From positions 186,001 to 250,000 of the forward strand of contig JARWMV010000020.1 in NCBI GenBank assembly GCA_030998015.1: a DNA stretch of 64,000 nt. The letters are read 5' to 3'. Both the position numbers and the translations under genes were made by a program. Shown one piece after another: positions 34,981 through 48,160 of this stretch (its first letter is position 1; each line of letters starts with the position of its first letter). Origin of the DNA: Ceratorhiza oryzae-sativae (taxonomy: Eukaryota > Basidiomycota > Agaricomycetes > Cantharellales > Ceratobasidiaceae). The notes below the pieces were generated by a model. It saw only the letters and a list, made by a program, of their open reading frames with translations. It had not been told where the DNA came from and ran no database searches.

Positions 34981-36412
34981 CTATTTCACCTCCATTCCAC
35001 CCCACTCCACCACTCTGAATAGCCTCGGATCTTGGGATTTGCTCAAATCTACTCCTACCACATCCCTCCAGAGGCTGTGATCTTCATCACCCTTAGATTT
35101 CGCATTGGTCCACTCGTCGAGCCTTGACTCAGCGACTCCCCGGAACAGCATGAACACCCGCGTCGTGACGTCCGGCCTTGGCGTGACGGTCAGGGGCGCA
35201 GCGGTCTCGTATTCTTCTTGGGGCAAGAAACGAAGAGCTATGTACTCATGGCGCTGCCAGTCGGGAAGCCAGTACCTATCATGTTGAGGATGATCGTCAG
35301 TAAATAGCGTATTTGTGGGATATTGTCAACCAACGTGATGAACGAGCAGCGTGCTTCGGTATTGAGGCCAAGAGATCCCAACACGTCGTCGACGTATCCT
35401 GTTACCTTGTCGAGCGGCAAAAGAACCGAGTTACTCGGTTCGACAATTGGACGAGCCGGGTCAAATATGGAAACACCCTGGATTGGGCTGTTGGATCTCG
35501 AAACCGTTGGTGAGAGTGGGAATGTGGTCTTTGTACTAAACAGTCGTGTGAGGCAAAGGATGTCATGGTCGAGGCGGCGTGCTTACTGCGCTTCCCAAAA
35601 CAGGTATGACACCTCTCGCCCACTGCCATGATCAAAAAGACTCCCATCTGGTTTTGCATCCACAACCCATGTAACGGATTGACGACTGTTGGAATCCTGA
35701 AGGGTGGAAATAGGGGTAATTTGGGGCGGGAGGATACAAAACTGAGAACTTCCAGGCATCAACAATCGAGAGGTCGACGCGAACACCCGTAGTTGAGACA
35801 GGTGGGAATAAATAGATGACTGGTTTTTTTGCTGGGAGGTTCGGAAGCAAGTTGAAGCCCGCCGCTTCGTCATCTGACAAGCTGCAGGAATCTCGTTTTT
35901 CGGAATTGATCCGCGTACCTGGTGCTTGGCGGTTGCCTAGTAGCGGGATGCTACGGCGGGGAATCTGATTGTTCCCTAGGATTATTTAGGGTTAAGTCAA
36001 TCCAATCGAAGAAGCCGCAACTCATCCTGCTCAGACTTGGTGGATAGCGAGTGCCAAACTTACCGAGCGGAGCCAAGGTTACTAAAACCTCCGTCAGGTC
36101 AGACATGATCTCAGCCCAGAATTCTTGGGTAATGCGAATATTTTGTTCGAACCCGGGGAACTTGGAGGAGATCCACAAATTGTCTACTGATGTAGACCGA
36201 AGCTCTTGAAATGCTGCCTTTATCGATTGAACTATTTGCTAGGTTGAAAACACAATTGAGCATCACCAAAAGACCTCCCACAAGACTAAGCTGCAACCCA
36301 CTACATAATCTCGATTACGCCGAATTGTAACCGAATGTTCCCTGTATGTTGCGACGATAAAGGGCAACAAGTTGCCGCGAGATTTCGTTGGCCACCAGCG
36401 GCTATTCGACAT
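34981..36412 (-). CDS. ubiquitin-like family member B, without ubiquitin-like domains
   Basis: It starts MSNSRWWPTKSRGNLLPFIV at 36412 and, after an intron, has the shared N-terminal domain (SIKAAFQELRSTSVDNLWIS..SDLTEVLVTLAP). Then, with only about 190 bases between, it passes to the C-terminal module: KKPVIYLFPPVSTTGVRVDL, DAKPDGSLFDHGSGREVSYL, a segment around PLDKVTGYVDDVLGSLGL, and TTRVFMLFRGV..SLWRDVVGVDL ending at 34981. No ubiquitin-like domain fits in the gap, unlike its neighbour C. Within the C-terminal module the frame shifts by one base at about 35719-35730, with no intron signal. The gene may be losing function or carry a sequence error. It is a tandem copy of C. Confidence 0.55.
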
Positions 36413-36419
36413 GGCTCGG

Positions 36420-37185
36420 AACCTAGGATGGTGGCTTGAATCAGGAGCTGTCGAGGTTGGTACCAACATTAGTAGCGCTGCCTTGTTCGGCTTCGGGTGT
36501 GGCAATGCCGTGGTTATGCTGTGCCACACCAACACCATGTTAGGCGATGATTACGCGAGCGCATATCACTCCCAAAGGCGGTTCTGGTGGATTTTATTTC
36601 GTGTTGCGTTCAAGTGCATCACGAAAAGCCTCCCGACAGCGGTGCTGGTGGATATTTTGCCGCGTCAGCTCGCAAACATGGCTGGCGTGTGCAGGTAGAG
36701 TATAGTGCTGCGTCCATGAAAGATACGGAAAGGCCCTAAAAATGGGCTCATAAATTTGGTTGGAAATATACCGGGATTCGATATGTGACATCCCAGCTTT
36801 TGTAGCTTCCCTCAAGGGTGGGTCAGAATCGTACCAATAACGGTTTGTCTAATCGTCCTGTTTAAAACGTTTCCGCACGCTCATACAGCGATATATTGGT
36901 ATGGAGTTCGGTCAAACTGATGAAAGTGTCGGGATGTATGCCAGTAGTCCTGAAATGGAGTGCCTTGAGAAACTCTCGTGAATCATAGCCCACGACCATT
37001 ACACTTTCAGGTGTTCATTTTGAAATTCATAGTGACAAAATACATGTTTCAATTGATAAAAACGCTCGTTCGCAAGCACACAGAAGGCAGATCTCGAACC
37101 TCGAGTATGCACAAGCACATGAATCTCCAGAATTTGAGGTCCATAGCGATTCTAGTACTAACCTCGTGCATCAGTGGCTCCCTCC
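36420..37185. other. intergenic between two tandem paralogues
   Basis: Upstream region of member B and downstream region of member C, both on the minus strand. It holds only short open frames and no repeat that I can see. Confidence 0.4.
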
Positions 37186-37188
37186 AAC

Positions 37189-38995
37189 CTAATAAACCTC
37201 CATCCCACCCCACTCCAACACGCGGAATAGTCTTACATCTCTGACCTTGTTCAAGTCTACTCCCACCACGTCTCGCCAGAAACAGGGATCTTGATTGGCT
37301 TTCCATCGTGCTTCGGCCCACTCCTCGAGTTCATCTTCATCGACGCCTCGGAATAGCATGAACACGCGAGTCGTGACGTCAGGTATCGGTGTAATGTCCA
37401 ATGGCACGGCGGTTTCATATTCCGCCTGGGGCAAGAAGCAAAGTGCAACAGATTGGTGTTGGCGAAAATCTGGAAGCCAATACCTGTCGTTCGTATGTCA
37501 GTCACTAACTAAACGCATATTGAAAAGCCCAACTAACGTGATAAACGAACACCGTGCTTCGGTGTGTAGACCGAGCGCAAGCAGTGCATCGTCCAGATAT
37601 ATGGAAACTTTATCGAAAGGTAAAAGCACTGATCCCGACGGGGTGAGAGTTGGATTGGCTGGGTTGAACCTCGGACAGTCTGAGATAGGGGTAGTAGGTC
37701 GTGAGATAGGAGGAGAGGGAGGGCAGATGGATTTCGATCTAGGGACGTGTTTATTTCTGTATATGTTCAGTATGAATCGAAAAACGAAACAACGCACTGG
37801 CCTTCCCAAAAGAGATAGGAGACCTCACGACAGCTCCCGTGATCGAACAAAGTCCCATCTGGCTTTACATCCAGCGTCCACGCAACCGACTGACAGCCGT
37901 CAATCATTTGACACACAGGGGTTTGCGGGTACAAGGTTGCAAACTCCCAAGAGTTGAAAAGAGACAGTCGAAGGCGGACGTCAGAGATAGGGGTCGGAGG
38001 GAACAAATAAATAACCGGTTTTTTCAGATAAGTCTTCTGGTAAAGACGGATGACAGCTCTTGGTTGTATCCCATAGCTGCCGAGTGTTTTACGGTCTTTC
38101 ATCAGCCTTCGGAAGTAGAGTATTTGCTCGAACCCCGAATAGCCTTCCTTGTCGTGGATCATCGTTTTCATAGTTTTGACACTCGTGGATGGGTCGTATG
38201 GTATCAGAAAGGCATGGAAGTTGTTCATGAGCAAACAAACAACTAATATCAAGGGTGAACCTCGCATCAAGATCCAAGCAGTCATTAGAAGTCTTGTAGA
38301 ACCACCCACTATTTTGGCCAATATCTTGTGGGATAGATGCGTAAAGCACGTACAAGGACAAGCGCGAGTCCACGCCGTAATCGGACAGCGTCCGTTTGTT
38401 CTCGAGGACCGTATGGTATAGCATAAGATGTTGATGATCTGACGGTACGTCGTTCTTGGCCTGTATCTTGTGCTTGATCATCTCTACTGTATCTTCTGAT
38501 GATGCAGTGATGACGATGACATGTCCGTTGGACCCCTCACAGGAAACTGATGAGCTTTATTAGATACGTGTGGTTCGTAAAGCGAACCGCGTTGAAAAAA
38601 CTCGAACCTTCAAATGGGCCAGGTTTCTCCTCATCGGCTTTAGAGACCGTCACCGACAGGTTGTCCAGAACAAGCGAAAAATGAGGCCATAAGCACGCAG
38701 TAACCTTGACCTCACTATCATGACCAGGAGGTTTGGAGTGAATCTCGATCTGACTCGCAGGGATCGACTGAAGGCCGAAAGCAGAAGCAAGTCGATCCAC
38801 AGCTCTCTAAACCGATATCAGCAGTTTTCTCGCAAGTCTTGATCCATTGCGTACATCATAGTCAACATCGCGAGGAATAGTGGCAGCCTTTTCTTGATAT
38901 TTCGCTCTAATCACGACGTTTGGAGAGCGGACTTGGCCAAGTTGACAAGACCACGCTCTTTCAAGCTCAGTCGGCGTCCGCGACCAAAGAGACAT
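37189..38995 (-). CDS. ubiquitin-like family member C, two ubiquitin-like domains plus KPVIYLFPP module
   Basis: The fullest of the three paralogues. Exon 1: MSLWSRTPTELERAW..ATIPRDVDYD. Exon 2: the shared domain (AVDRLASAFGLQSIPASQIE..LVLDNLSVTVSK). Exon 3: ubiquitin-like domain 1, with GHVIVITASSEDTVEMIKHK and LSDYGVDSRLSLYVLY. Domain 2 follows (HAFLIPYDPSTSVKTMKTMI..GIQPRAVIRLYQ), then directly the C-terminal module: KKPVIYLFPPTPISDVRLRL, LDVKPDGTLFDHGSCREVSY, FDKVSIYLDDALLALGL, YWLPDFRQHQSVALCFLPQA, RVFMLFRGV and FWRDVVGVDL, with a stop at 37189. Introns are about 50 nt and their phases agree. Similar ubiquitin-plus-KPVIYLFPP proteins occur in Agaricomycetes; I know of no assigned function. 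Confidence 0.75.
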
Positions 38996-38999
38996 GCCA

Positions 39000-39910
39000 T
39001 GTTGGAGTACGCTTGGCTTGTGTGTGCCCAGACAGCGGAAGTCGGCTGTTTGTTTCATCTGCCGAACAAGCAACAGTGGGACAGACTATAAGCGCCCAGA
39101 TGGCCGGGCTGTGTTGAAGGAAAGCGAAGGTTGCGCTGTTTCAACAGACGCAGTTGGTCAAACTCAGCACAACTGAGATGAATAATGATATTTTACGTCC
39201 CCCAACACCCAGGGCCTGGCACTGAACCTTGAGTATATTTGTACTTGCACCTCGATATCCGCCTACAGCGCCGCGATCATTCGCAGCTTATGCATCGGTG
39301 TAAACCAATGAGATTTCTAACGCAGCACCAATGGACTCTCTCCACACGTTGTGTGCCCCCATTCCTTGGTCGGGACTGACGATTCTCCGGCCCATGTCAT
39401 TTCGACCAACTGGCTGTTCTCCGCCGACTGACGACGTCTGCGATTGCTCCTCGATAGGAAGCTCGAGACCCCAATATCCTGAGGCGTTCTTGCTCCACGG
39501 TGTGCGCCAGACCGCCCACGCACAAATGTCGCGCAGACCAGTATCGACCCTTGTTCAACTGAATAGCGACTCCTTGGAATTCAGTTCGAGGAAGTGTGAT
39601 ACAGTGGTCGAGAGACGGGCATGACCTCATTCCCCCTGTTCTTGCTTCTGCGCTGTTCATCTGATGTCGTGATTGCACTCTCCGCAGGCCACATTGTAAC
39701 GCAATGATACTAAAACCAGTGCATTCAATTACGATTCGATCGACTCGCCCCCATATCGGGGGAAATTAAATCGCAGTCGCACAATTTCTGCACAGATCGA
39801 TTAGTGAACTCGGGGCCGCGCTGTCCGATGTCCAGTGCGAGCATCGGTGGCATGCGCATGCGCGATGTCGCCCTCCGGTTTAGGGAACAACGGTTGCCCG
39901 GGGGAGTTGT
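39000..39910. other. intergenic; duplicated promoter region
   Basis: No gene seen. The right half (about 39620-39980) resembles the stretch in front of the pseudogene at 41624 (about 41270-41620), including similar blocks around CATGACCTCATT/CATGTCCTCATT and GCGCTGTCCGATG/GCGGTGTCCGATG. The upstream DNA was therefore duplicated together with the gene. Confidence 0.45.
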
Positions 39911-39917
39911 TAGCAGG

Positions 39918-39925
39918 TATAAAAA
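39918..39925 (+). promoter_or_regulatory. TATA box of the small gene at 39984
   Basis: TATAAAAA lies 66 bases upstream of the ATG at 39984. The first paralogue has a similar element at 70 bases; the third copy has lost it. Confidence 0.5.
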
Positions 39926-39983
39926 CCATGGCGATGTCGGTGTAGGTCCTCAACCACTCTCCATTCATCATTCTCATCTCATC

Positions 39984-40575
39984 ATGGGTCTACCGGTTCC
40001 CGACGGTATCTATAGCATCCAGCTCCCAATGTCCGAATCTTGTGTCACGGACACTGGTGAAGGTCGCTACCTGAGCCTGCTTCAGCGGGGCGCGCTCGGC
40101 CCAGATGCTCACAAGGTGAGTGTCTGTCAACGCAGTGGCTCCATCCCCTCTGAAGTCTCATATCTCATAGATTAAGGTAATATTCAACATGGGTAGAGGG
40201 GGATACTCTCTCCAGTTCGAAAAATCTAAAAAATACATCACATTTGATGGCGATGCCACTATGAATAACAAATTGATCTCGGGAGACAAGCCCCGGTATT
40301 TCTCAATCAAGAAGCATGAGTACTACGAGGACCTGTTCACGTGAGTTCCTGGACACAGATACAGTTATACAGCATGGCTAAACATTCGGACATGATCCGT
40401 AGCATTTATGCCGCGGAGGACAAGACGTACCACGTCGGCCTCGCTCTCGAACACATTTATCCTTCTTGGGTGAGCCATCCCCCCCATAATCCTGAACACA
40501 GGTTGACTCCTGCCCTAGATTGCACTAAGCAACCTCCCTGAAGTTCAGGCATGGCATTTCCAGGGGGTTTACTAA
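39984..40575 (+). CDS. small beta-trefoil-like protein, copy 2
   Basis: An intact paralogue of the gene at 32731. MGLPVPDGIYSIQLPMSES..GEGRYLSLLQRG, then IKVIFNMGRGGYSLQFEKSK, MNNKLISGDKPRYFSIKKHE, YHVGLALEHIYPSW and IALSNLPEVQAWHFQGVY-stop at 40573-40575. It has four exons, with introns near 40116-40169, 40340-40400 and 40471-40520, and in-frame GT..AG joins. About 140 residues with no signal peptide. The beta-trefoil inhibitor or lectin role is inferred from the strand pattern only. Confidence 0.75.
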
Positions 40576-40599
40576 ACAATGCAACTTTAAATAAACAAT

Positions 40600-41600
40600 G
40601 GATCATTCGAGTAGTCACTGCTCCATCCAATAAGAAAATTTCAGGCTCGATAAACACATCAAATACGCATTCTATTTGCCTTCTCTTTCTCGTTCGTCAT
40701 AGTTAGATTGCGTTGGCGCAAGAAGCGCCTTGAAATCAAGCATATAATGAGCACAGGACCAAACCAGGGATGAGCCCCGGGATCATGCCTTCAAGCCAAT
40801 CATAAGTGGCCATCTTTACGATAAACCACCTAGTATAGCAGAAATTGCAATAAAATTTATAAAACAAGTCAATGTCACACGGGGAGAAATAGCCAGCTCA
40901 ATCACCCCAACCGAACACGATTTGTTTCCTATCCAACCCCATTTCGGCGCCCGGGATAACCTGGAGTCAAGTTTTAGCCCCATATTAACTTCTACAACAT
41001 TTGTGCCTATTCGTAGGTCGCCACTGGCCTGAGCCTCTGTTCCGGGCCACGCTCAGCTTCCATGATCGACCTGAATGATACAAACGCCCGAGTTGTCATA
41101 TTCGGCGCAGGTTTGGATTTTTTCGCTGCCGGAGCTTTGTTTTGGCTTTGGGGCAGGAAACGAAACGCGACAAAAGTACGGCTTTGAAGCTTCGGCAGCT
41201 CAAGATCTGTACGCACAAGATGCTAATTGCTCTGAGCTGAATAAAGTCCTCGGAAGACAGACATGTCCTCATTTTCAGCGTACTATTTCTGCTGCATTGT
41301 TCGTCTGGTACCACGGTTAGGCATTCCGCTGCCATCATGATAACGCAGAACTACTGAAGCCGGTATGTCTGATTACGCTCCGAGCCACTCGGTTCCATAT
41401 CGGGTGAAATTGAATTGCGTCAGCAATTCCGGAGACACTGATTGAATACGATCTATATGATTGAGCGCGCACGAACACGAGGCTGCGGTGTCCGATGAGC
41501 AGAGGCAGGGTCGCCGGCAGGCTGTATGCATAAGTGGCGTCCTCCGATCTGGGGAGCAATAACACTCCAGGCGAAAAGGCCGCAGCACCTATCCTGTTTC
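40600..41600. other. intergenic, includes duplicated upstream region of the third copy
   Basis: No gene seen. Short open frames overlap on both strands. The right 350 bases correspond to the promoter of copy 2, but the place of its TATA box reads GCAATAAC instead. Confidence 0.4.
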
Positions 41601-41623
41601 TTCACTCACACTGTCATTCCGCC

Positions 41624-42203
41624 ATGGGGTTCCTGACGGCAGCTATCGCATTCAACTCCCCATGGACGAAGCGACTATCACGGATCTTGGAGAGAGGCGC
41701 TACCTCACGATCCTTATAGGCCACATAGAGGGTGATGACAGGGTCAATGCCCGTTGGTGGGATGGTCCGATTCATTCTGGCGCATCTCGTATCTCAGATT
41801 GCAGTCCATTACAACGCCGACAGGCTGGCTTATTCGTTTCAATTCGAAAAATCAGGAAAATATGTGACTTGGCAAGGCGAACTGGTGTACAATACCAAAC
41901 TCATTACGGGCGACAAGCCTCGTTATTTTACCATCAAACCCGACGACTACGAAACTGATAAGTTCGCATGATTTGCCTAACGGGTCTCATAGCCGCAAAG
42001 CATAACTTAACATTTGGCCGTGACCTGCAGCATTCTGGCCGTGGAAAATAAGGAATATTGCGTCAGTATGGCTCTCGAACCTATCATGCCTCCTTGGGTA
42101 AGTCGTCAACCTCCTGCGACTGGGCCCCATTTGAGTCTTGCCCTAGGTTGCGATGCAAAACTTCCCCGAGGTTCAAACCTGAGACCTCCACAAGGTTTGA
42201 TAA
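41624..42203 (+). pseudogene. small beta-trefoil-like protein, copy 3 (pseudogene)
   Basis: Clearly related to copies 1 and 2 (DGSYRIQLPMDEATITDLGE, YSFQFEKSGKYVTWQGE, NTKLITGDKPRYFTIKPDDY, ALEPIMPPW, VAMQNFPEVQT), but it carries several lesions. After the ATG at 41624, seven bases are missing compared with copy 2, which puts the start out of frame. The donor of the intron after KFA reads AT instead of GT. The last exon meets TGA after VQT, where the others have Trp. The TATA box is also gone. An in-frame ATG at 41662 could start a shorter product, but the donor and stop defects remain. Confidence 0.8.
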
Positions 42204-42219
42204 AAATTTCAAGCGTGGT

Positions 42220-44320
42220 AGAATATTGTAACATCGAACCTCGAACAAATAATAAATGCTTGTTCAACGAATAGATCGTTTATGTATGGAGTGCTACCTC
42301 CCTGTCTGCCGGCTTCGCGGATCATTGAACCAGTCCCAGTGATAATGCCGGAAAAGCAAATTTTCTAAACAATCTATCGAATTTAGAAAGAATAGCTGGC
42401 ATGAAGCCCCATATCGTTGCAAACAGTGGGTGTCTTCCCGCAAGCGATTTAGCCGAGCTATGGCCAAATGTTAAAGTCTACACCACGTCAAACGCAGATT
42501 TTATGCCCTGAAAAATATGATTCATCAGTCGTAGGTAATTTAGGTGGCTCGGGGGGGGGGCGTTGTAAATCGCTGTTGGAGCAGGCCAGGCTTGCCCATC
42601 TAGGATCAACCCCCGGCCCCCTGTAGAAATCATATTTGTACATACACGAATATTATACATATAGTTAGTGCTAGAACAATCGTATGCGTGAATGCACCGG
42701 AAAGCCATGGAACAAGGACGCGCATGCGTTCTATACCATTCTACACTATTCGCGCATACAGGCTCTATCGTGTATAAAAGGGGCGCCTTCGGCCTCGTAG
42801 CTAGTCACCCATTGAATATATACTTTTCACCGGTAAATCACACACACGCCTTCGGCGTCGTCTTAAGCACACTGCGCACCGAGTACATATATTGTATTCG
42901 TGGTTATATACATAGTTTCTATACCCCCATTGTAAAAATTTTAGCCTCAAGGTTAAACTGCTAAAGTAAAATGTATATATTAAATCATATAGAAACTAGT
43001 TACAATAACGAGTGCGAGTGAGCGAAGCGATGGGTCTATGAGGCGCGGAGAGCCTCTATTTATGCCCTACGAATTGCTCCAAGTCATGCATGATTGGCGC
43101 TGCGCATATAATGCGCATACACGCTTGAATCGATGAATGGGTGGCTTCCTGCAAGGGATATCTCAAGTGTGCTAAAGTTTATATCAGCGTAAACAAATCG
43201 ATCAGAATGGGTGGATTCAGTCTGAACTTGCTAAGCACTAAAACATACCATAGATAACGCCACGCATAAATTGGGCTGTCTGTAATGATACCTTGGCAGA
43301 TAATATTTAATAAATGTACTCTATGTTGAAAGTCGGCACGATGGATAGACTAGAATAGAATGGTATTCGACGTATCCAGCTCAGGGCATATATGCAATAC
43401 AAGACAATAGACGGAAAGTAACAAGGGAGCGACAACGGTAATAGCAACTATGGAAAATAGAAGACGGAAATAATACAAAGGCTAAGCGCTGCACAACGAA
43501 TATGTCCCTCAACTGCTTTTGCAAACGTATGGTATCAGGATCTGACTTTGGTAGTCGTGTATCGTATATAGAATTTTATAACACGTCATGGTCACTTGTC
43601 TGTTGCCTTTTTTGGACAGATAGCGTCAAACTCGAGGTAATGGGCAGGCTCCATGGTGGTTAGGTGAAATCTCTCTCTCCATAAAATTTCCTGCTGCAAT
43701 GTGTAAATAAAACGATGCAAATCATATGTTCCATGTATGACTTCCAACAGATGACCGCCGCTTAGCCGCCCATCGTTGTAATTAGTGCCAGTCTCTACGC
43801 TAGCTGCTGCAGGCGCTTATTTAACTCAGCTGGACCCAGTGCTCCGACTCGCTCTAGCTAGGAAATAGGTTTTTGGCCTCGGCACGAGTTCCTGTACCTG
43901 TGATCCCATCCCGTGTTAACCCGTTCTACTATTTAGTTGCTCGTGGAACTTAAAAGCCCAAGATACCACTCTCTGGCGTAGACCGTGAAAATGAAACCAT
44001 GCCGCATTACAGAACATAAAGGCGCCTTAGTTTGGATTGGGATCAATATTTCAACGCCCACATAGCATGGCTAGGGGGTACAATGGCCTATAGTTAATTT
44101 CATCGCCTCACGTTTCCTCATCCGAACAAGATCTAGATGTGCTATTTATACACCACAATGCATCTGCATGTATCAGAGCGTGTTCCATTTCACACCTACT
44201 TCTCTCCGCCTGTGCTGTACCGCAGGACAGTAAGAGCCGTGGGCGTTCTGAACAAGCGCTAACCCACGTACAGCCGATGCCTTACTCGGTTCTTCAGCTT
44301 GTATGCGTGTACCACTGCCT
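42220..44320. other. long gene-free stretch
   Basis: About 2.1 kb, fairly AT-rich, without a supported gene. It has a G10 run near 42551-42560 and two short hairpins of the CC-TTCG-GG type at about 42783-42797 and 42846-42861, just after a TATAAAAG at about 42774. A block near 43010-43080 (GAGTGCGAGTGAGCGAAGCGA) looks repeat-like but its copy number cannot be judged here. Confidence 0.45.
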
Positions 44321-44332
44321 CGTTTACACTCA

Positions 44333-44338
44333 TATAAA
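44333..44338 (+). promoter_or_regulatory. TATA box of the CFEM gene
   Basis: TATAAA lies 73 bases upstream of the ATG at 44406, a distance like that of the small genes at 32731 and 39984. Confidence 0.45.
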
Positions 44339-44405
44339 TTATCGCTGGCATATGATAGAAATCCACTACTCACTTCAACGAACACATCCACTACCGGATT
44401 CCAAT

Positions 44406-45047
44406 ATGAACTTCACTATCTTCTTCATCGCCTGCTTCGCTGGGATGGTCGCTGCACAAACCTCAAGTGGCTCTGCCCATTTGCCAATCCCTACCACAAA
44501 CATCCCCCAATGCGTCCTCGAATGTGCCCAGAAAGCTGCACTGATAGCCGGTTGTACTACTGACATGTAAGGGGGACCAATGATTGTCACCTGCACCTAT
44601 TGACGAACCATGCAATGTCAGCGAGGACCCTGCTTGCATCTGCAAAAACCCAGCATTTCTGCCGGCCATGGAGCCGTGTCTCCAGAGCAATTGCTCTCAG
44701 GCAGATCATCAGACAGCCATGTCAATTTATAAGAGCATTTGCGGCACGCGTGGGTGTTTATCCTATCGTCTATCACGAATTCGAGCAAAGTGATTGTACA
44801 TTGTCCAGTGCCGACGCTTGCGACTAGCGTTCCTCCGACCTCCTCTCCTGCCTCTATGACACACACAGCGTCCTTGAGCGTGCTATCCCCAGGAACAAGC
44901 CCCACGGCGACAACAATGACAAACACTCCAAGTAGCACCAGCCGCAGCAACGCGGCCAAGGCCCGGTTCAACTTGAAGATTGAAGTAGTCGGGATTTGGT
45001 CTGCCGTCCTTGCTGGTGGAGCCATGATTGCACAATTTGCTTTGTGA
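44406..45047 (+). CDS. CFEM-domain protein with GPI-anchor type tail
   Basis: A secreted cell-surface protein. Residues 1-19 (MNFTIFFIACFAGMVAAQT) form a signal peptide. The CFEM domain has exactly eight Cys after splicing: CVLEC, GC, CICK, C-x4-C and ICG. A Ser/Thr-rich stretch follows (PPTSSPAS..SPTATTMTN), then a C-terminal hydrophobic segment VVGIWSAVLAGGAMIAQFAL-stop, as expected for GPI attachment. Introns are 44567-44621 and 44750-44808; the first removes a codon run that would have added a ninth Cys. CFEM proteins act in haem or iron capture, adhesion or host interaction. The Asp that fixes haem iron in haem-binding members cannot be assigned with certainty here. Confidence 0.85.
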
Positions 45048-45240
45048 ATAACCTGTATCCTCCTTTTTTGAAGCCCGTAACAAGTCCAAATGGTATCCTG
45101 TATTTGATGATTGTGCCGTGCTTACGGCCACCGTTCATGACCGATCAGCGCACAGCAACAATTGAAAGAGTCCCTGAGATTAGGCGCCCACCGTCAGCTC
45201 CAGGCCAACCACGATCAGCCCCATCTTCTTGTCGACCACA

Positions 45241-47628
<2,388 letters not shown>

Positions 47629-47639
47629 CTGAACCTCCG

Positions 47640-48150
47640 CATCGAAAAATTAGCCAGCTGATTTTTTGTATGGATGTAGACGCACGTTGGATTTGAACTG
47701 AATCAACGAGTAATATTAAAACGTCGTTACATATCGTAGACTTTATGTAGTGTCAAATTCATCATGTAATGGGTATAACAAAACTCCGATGGTTAACTTT
47801 CGGCATAGTCCTAAGGTGGGACTACCTCATTCCAAGAGCGCTTCGGCCGCCGGTCTTGGAGATGCCCGAAGTGGACAGCATTGGTCAACATACCGGGGTG
47901 AGATATCCAAACTATTCGAAATTGAAGCTGGATGGGAGTACATATAGAGCCAAGTTGTCTTCCCAGCAGCAATACTCCCCCTCGCACACTCACTCCAGAG
48001 CCACGTAGTCCTGTAGCCACAACTCAGGCGTACCAAATAGCACATATCTTGGCGCTTACGAGTCAACCGATCCGTAGGCTTCCACCACCATTCTCCAAAC
48101 GTAACCGCTCTAACTGGAACTTCCATCCCCGGCCGACGGCAATCCAGGTC
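47640..48150. other. intergenic
   Basis: The sequence between the sirtuin stop and the F-box start. Only short open frames; no element recognised. Confidence 0.4.
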
Positions 48151-48160
48151 GAAATATCAT

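Noticed and set aside
44567..44621. Extra Cys-containing coding in the CFEM gene (reading through DEPCNVSE)
   Set aside because: This segment has intron ends GTAAGG..CAG; removing it leaves exactly the eight Cys of the CFEM pattern.
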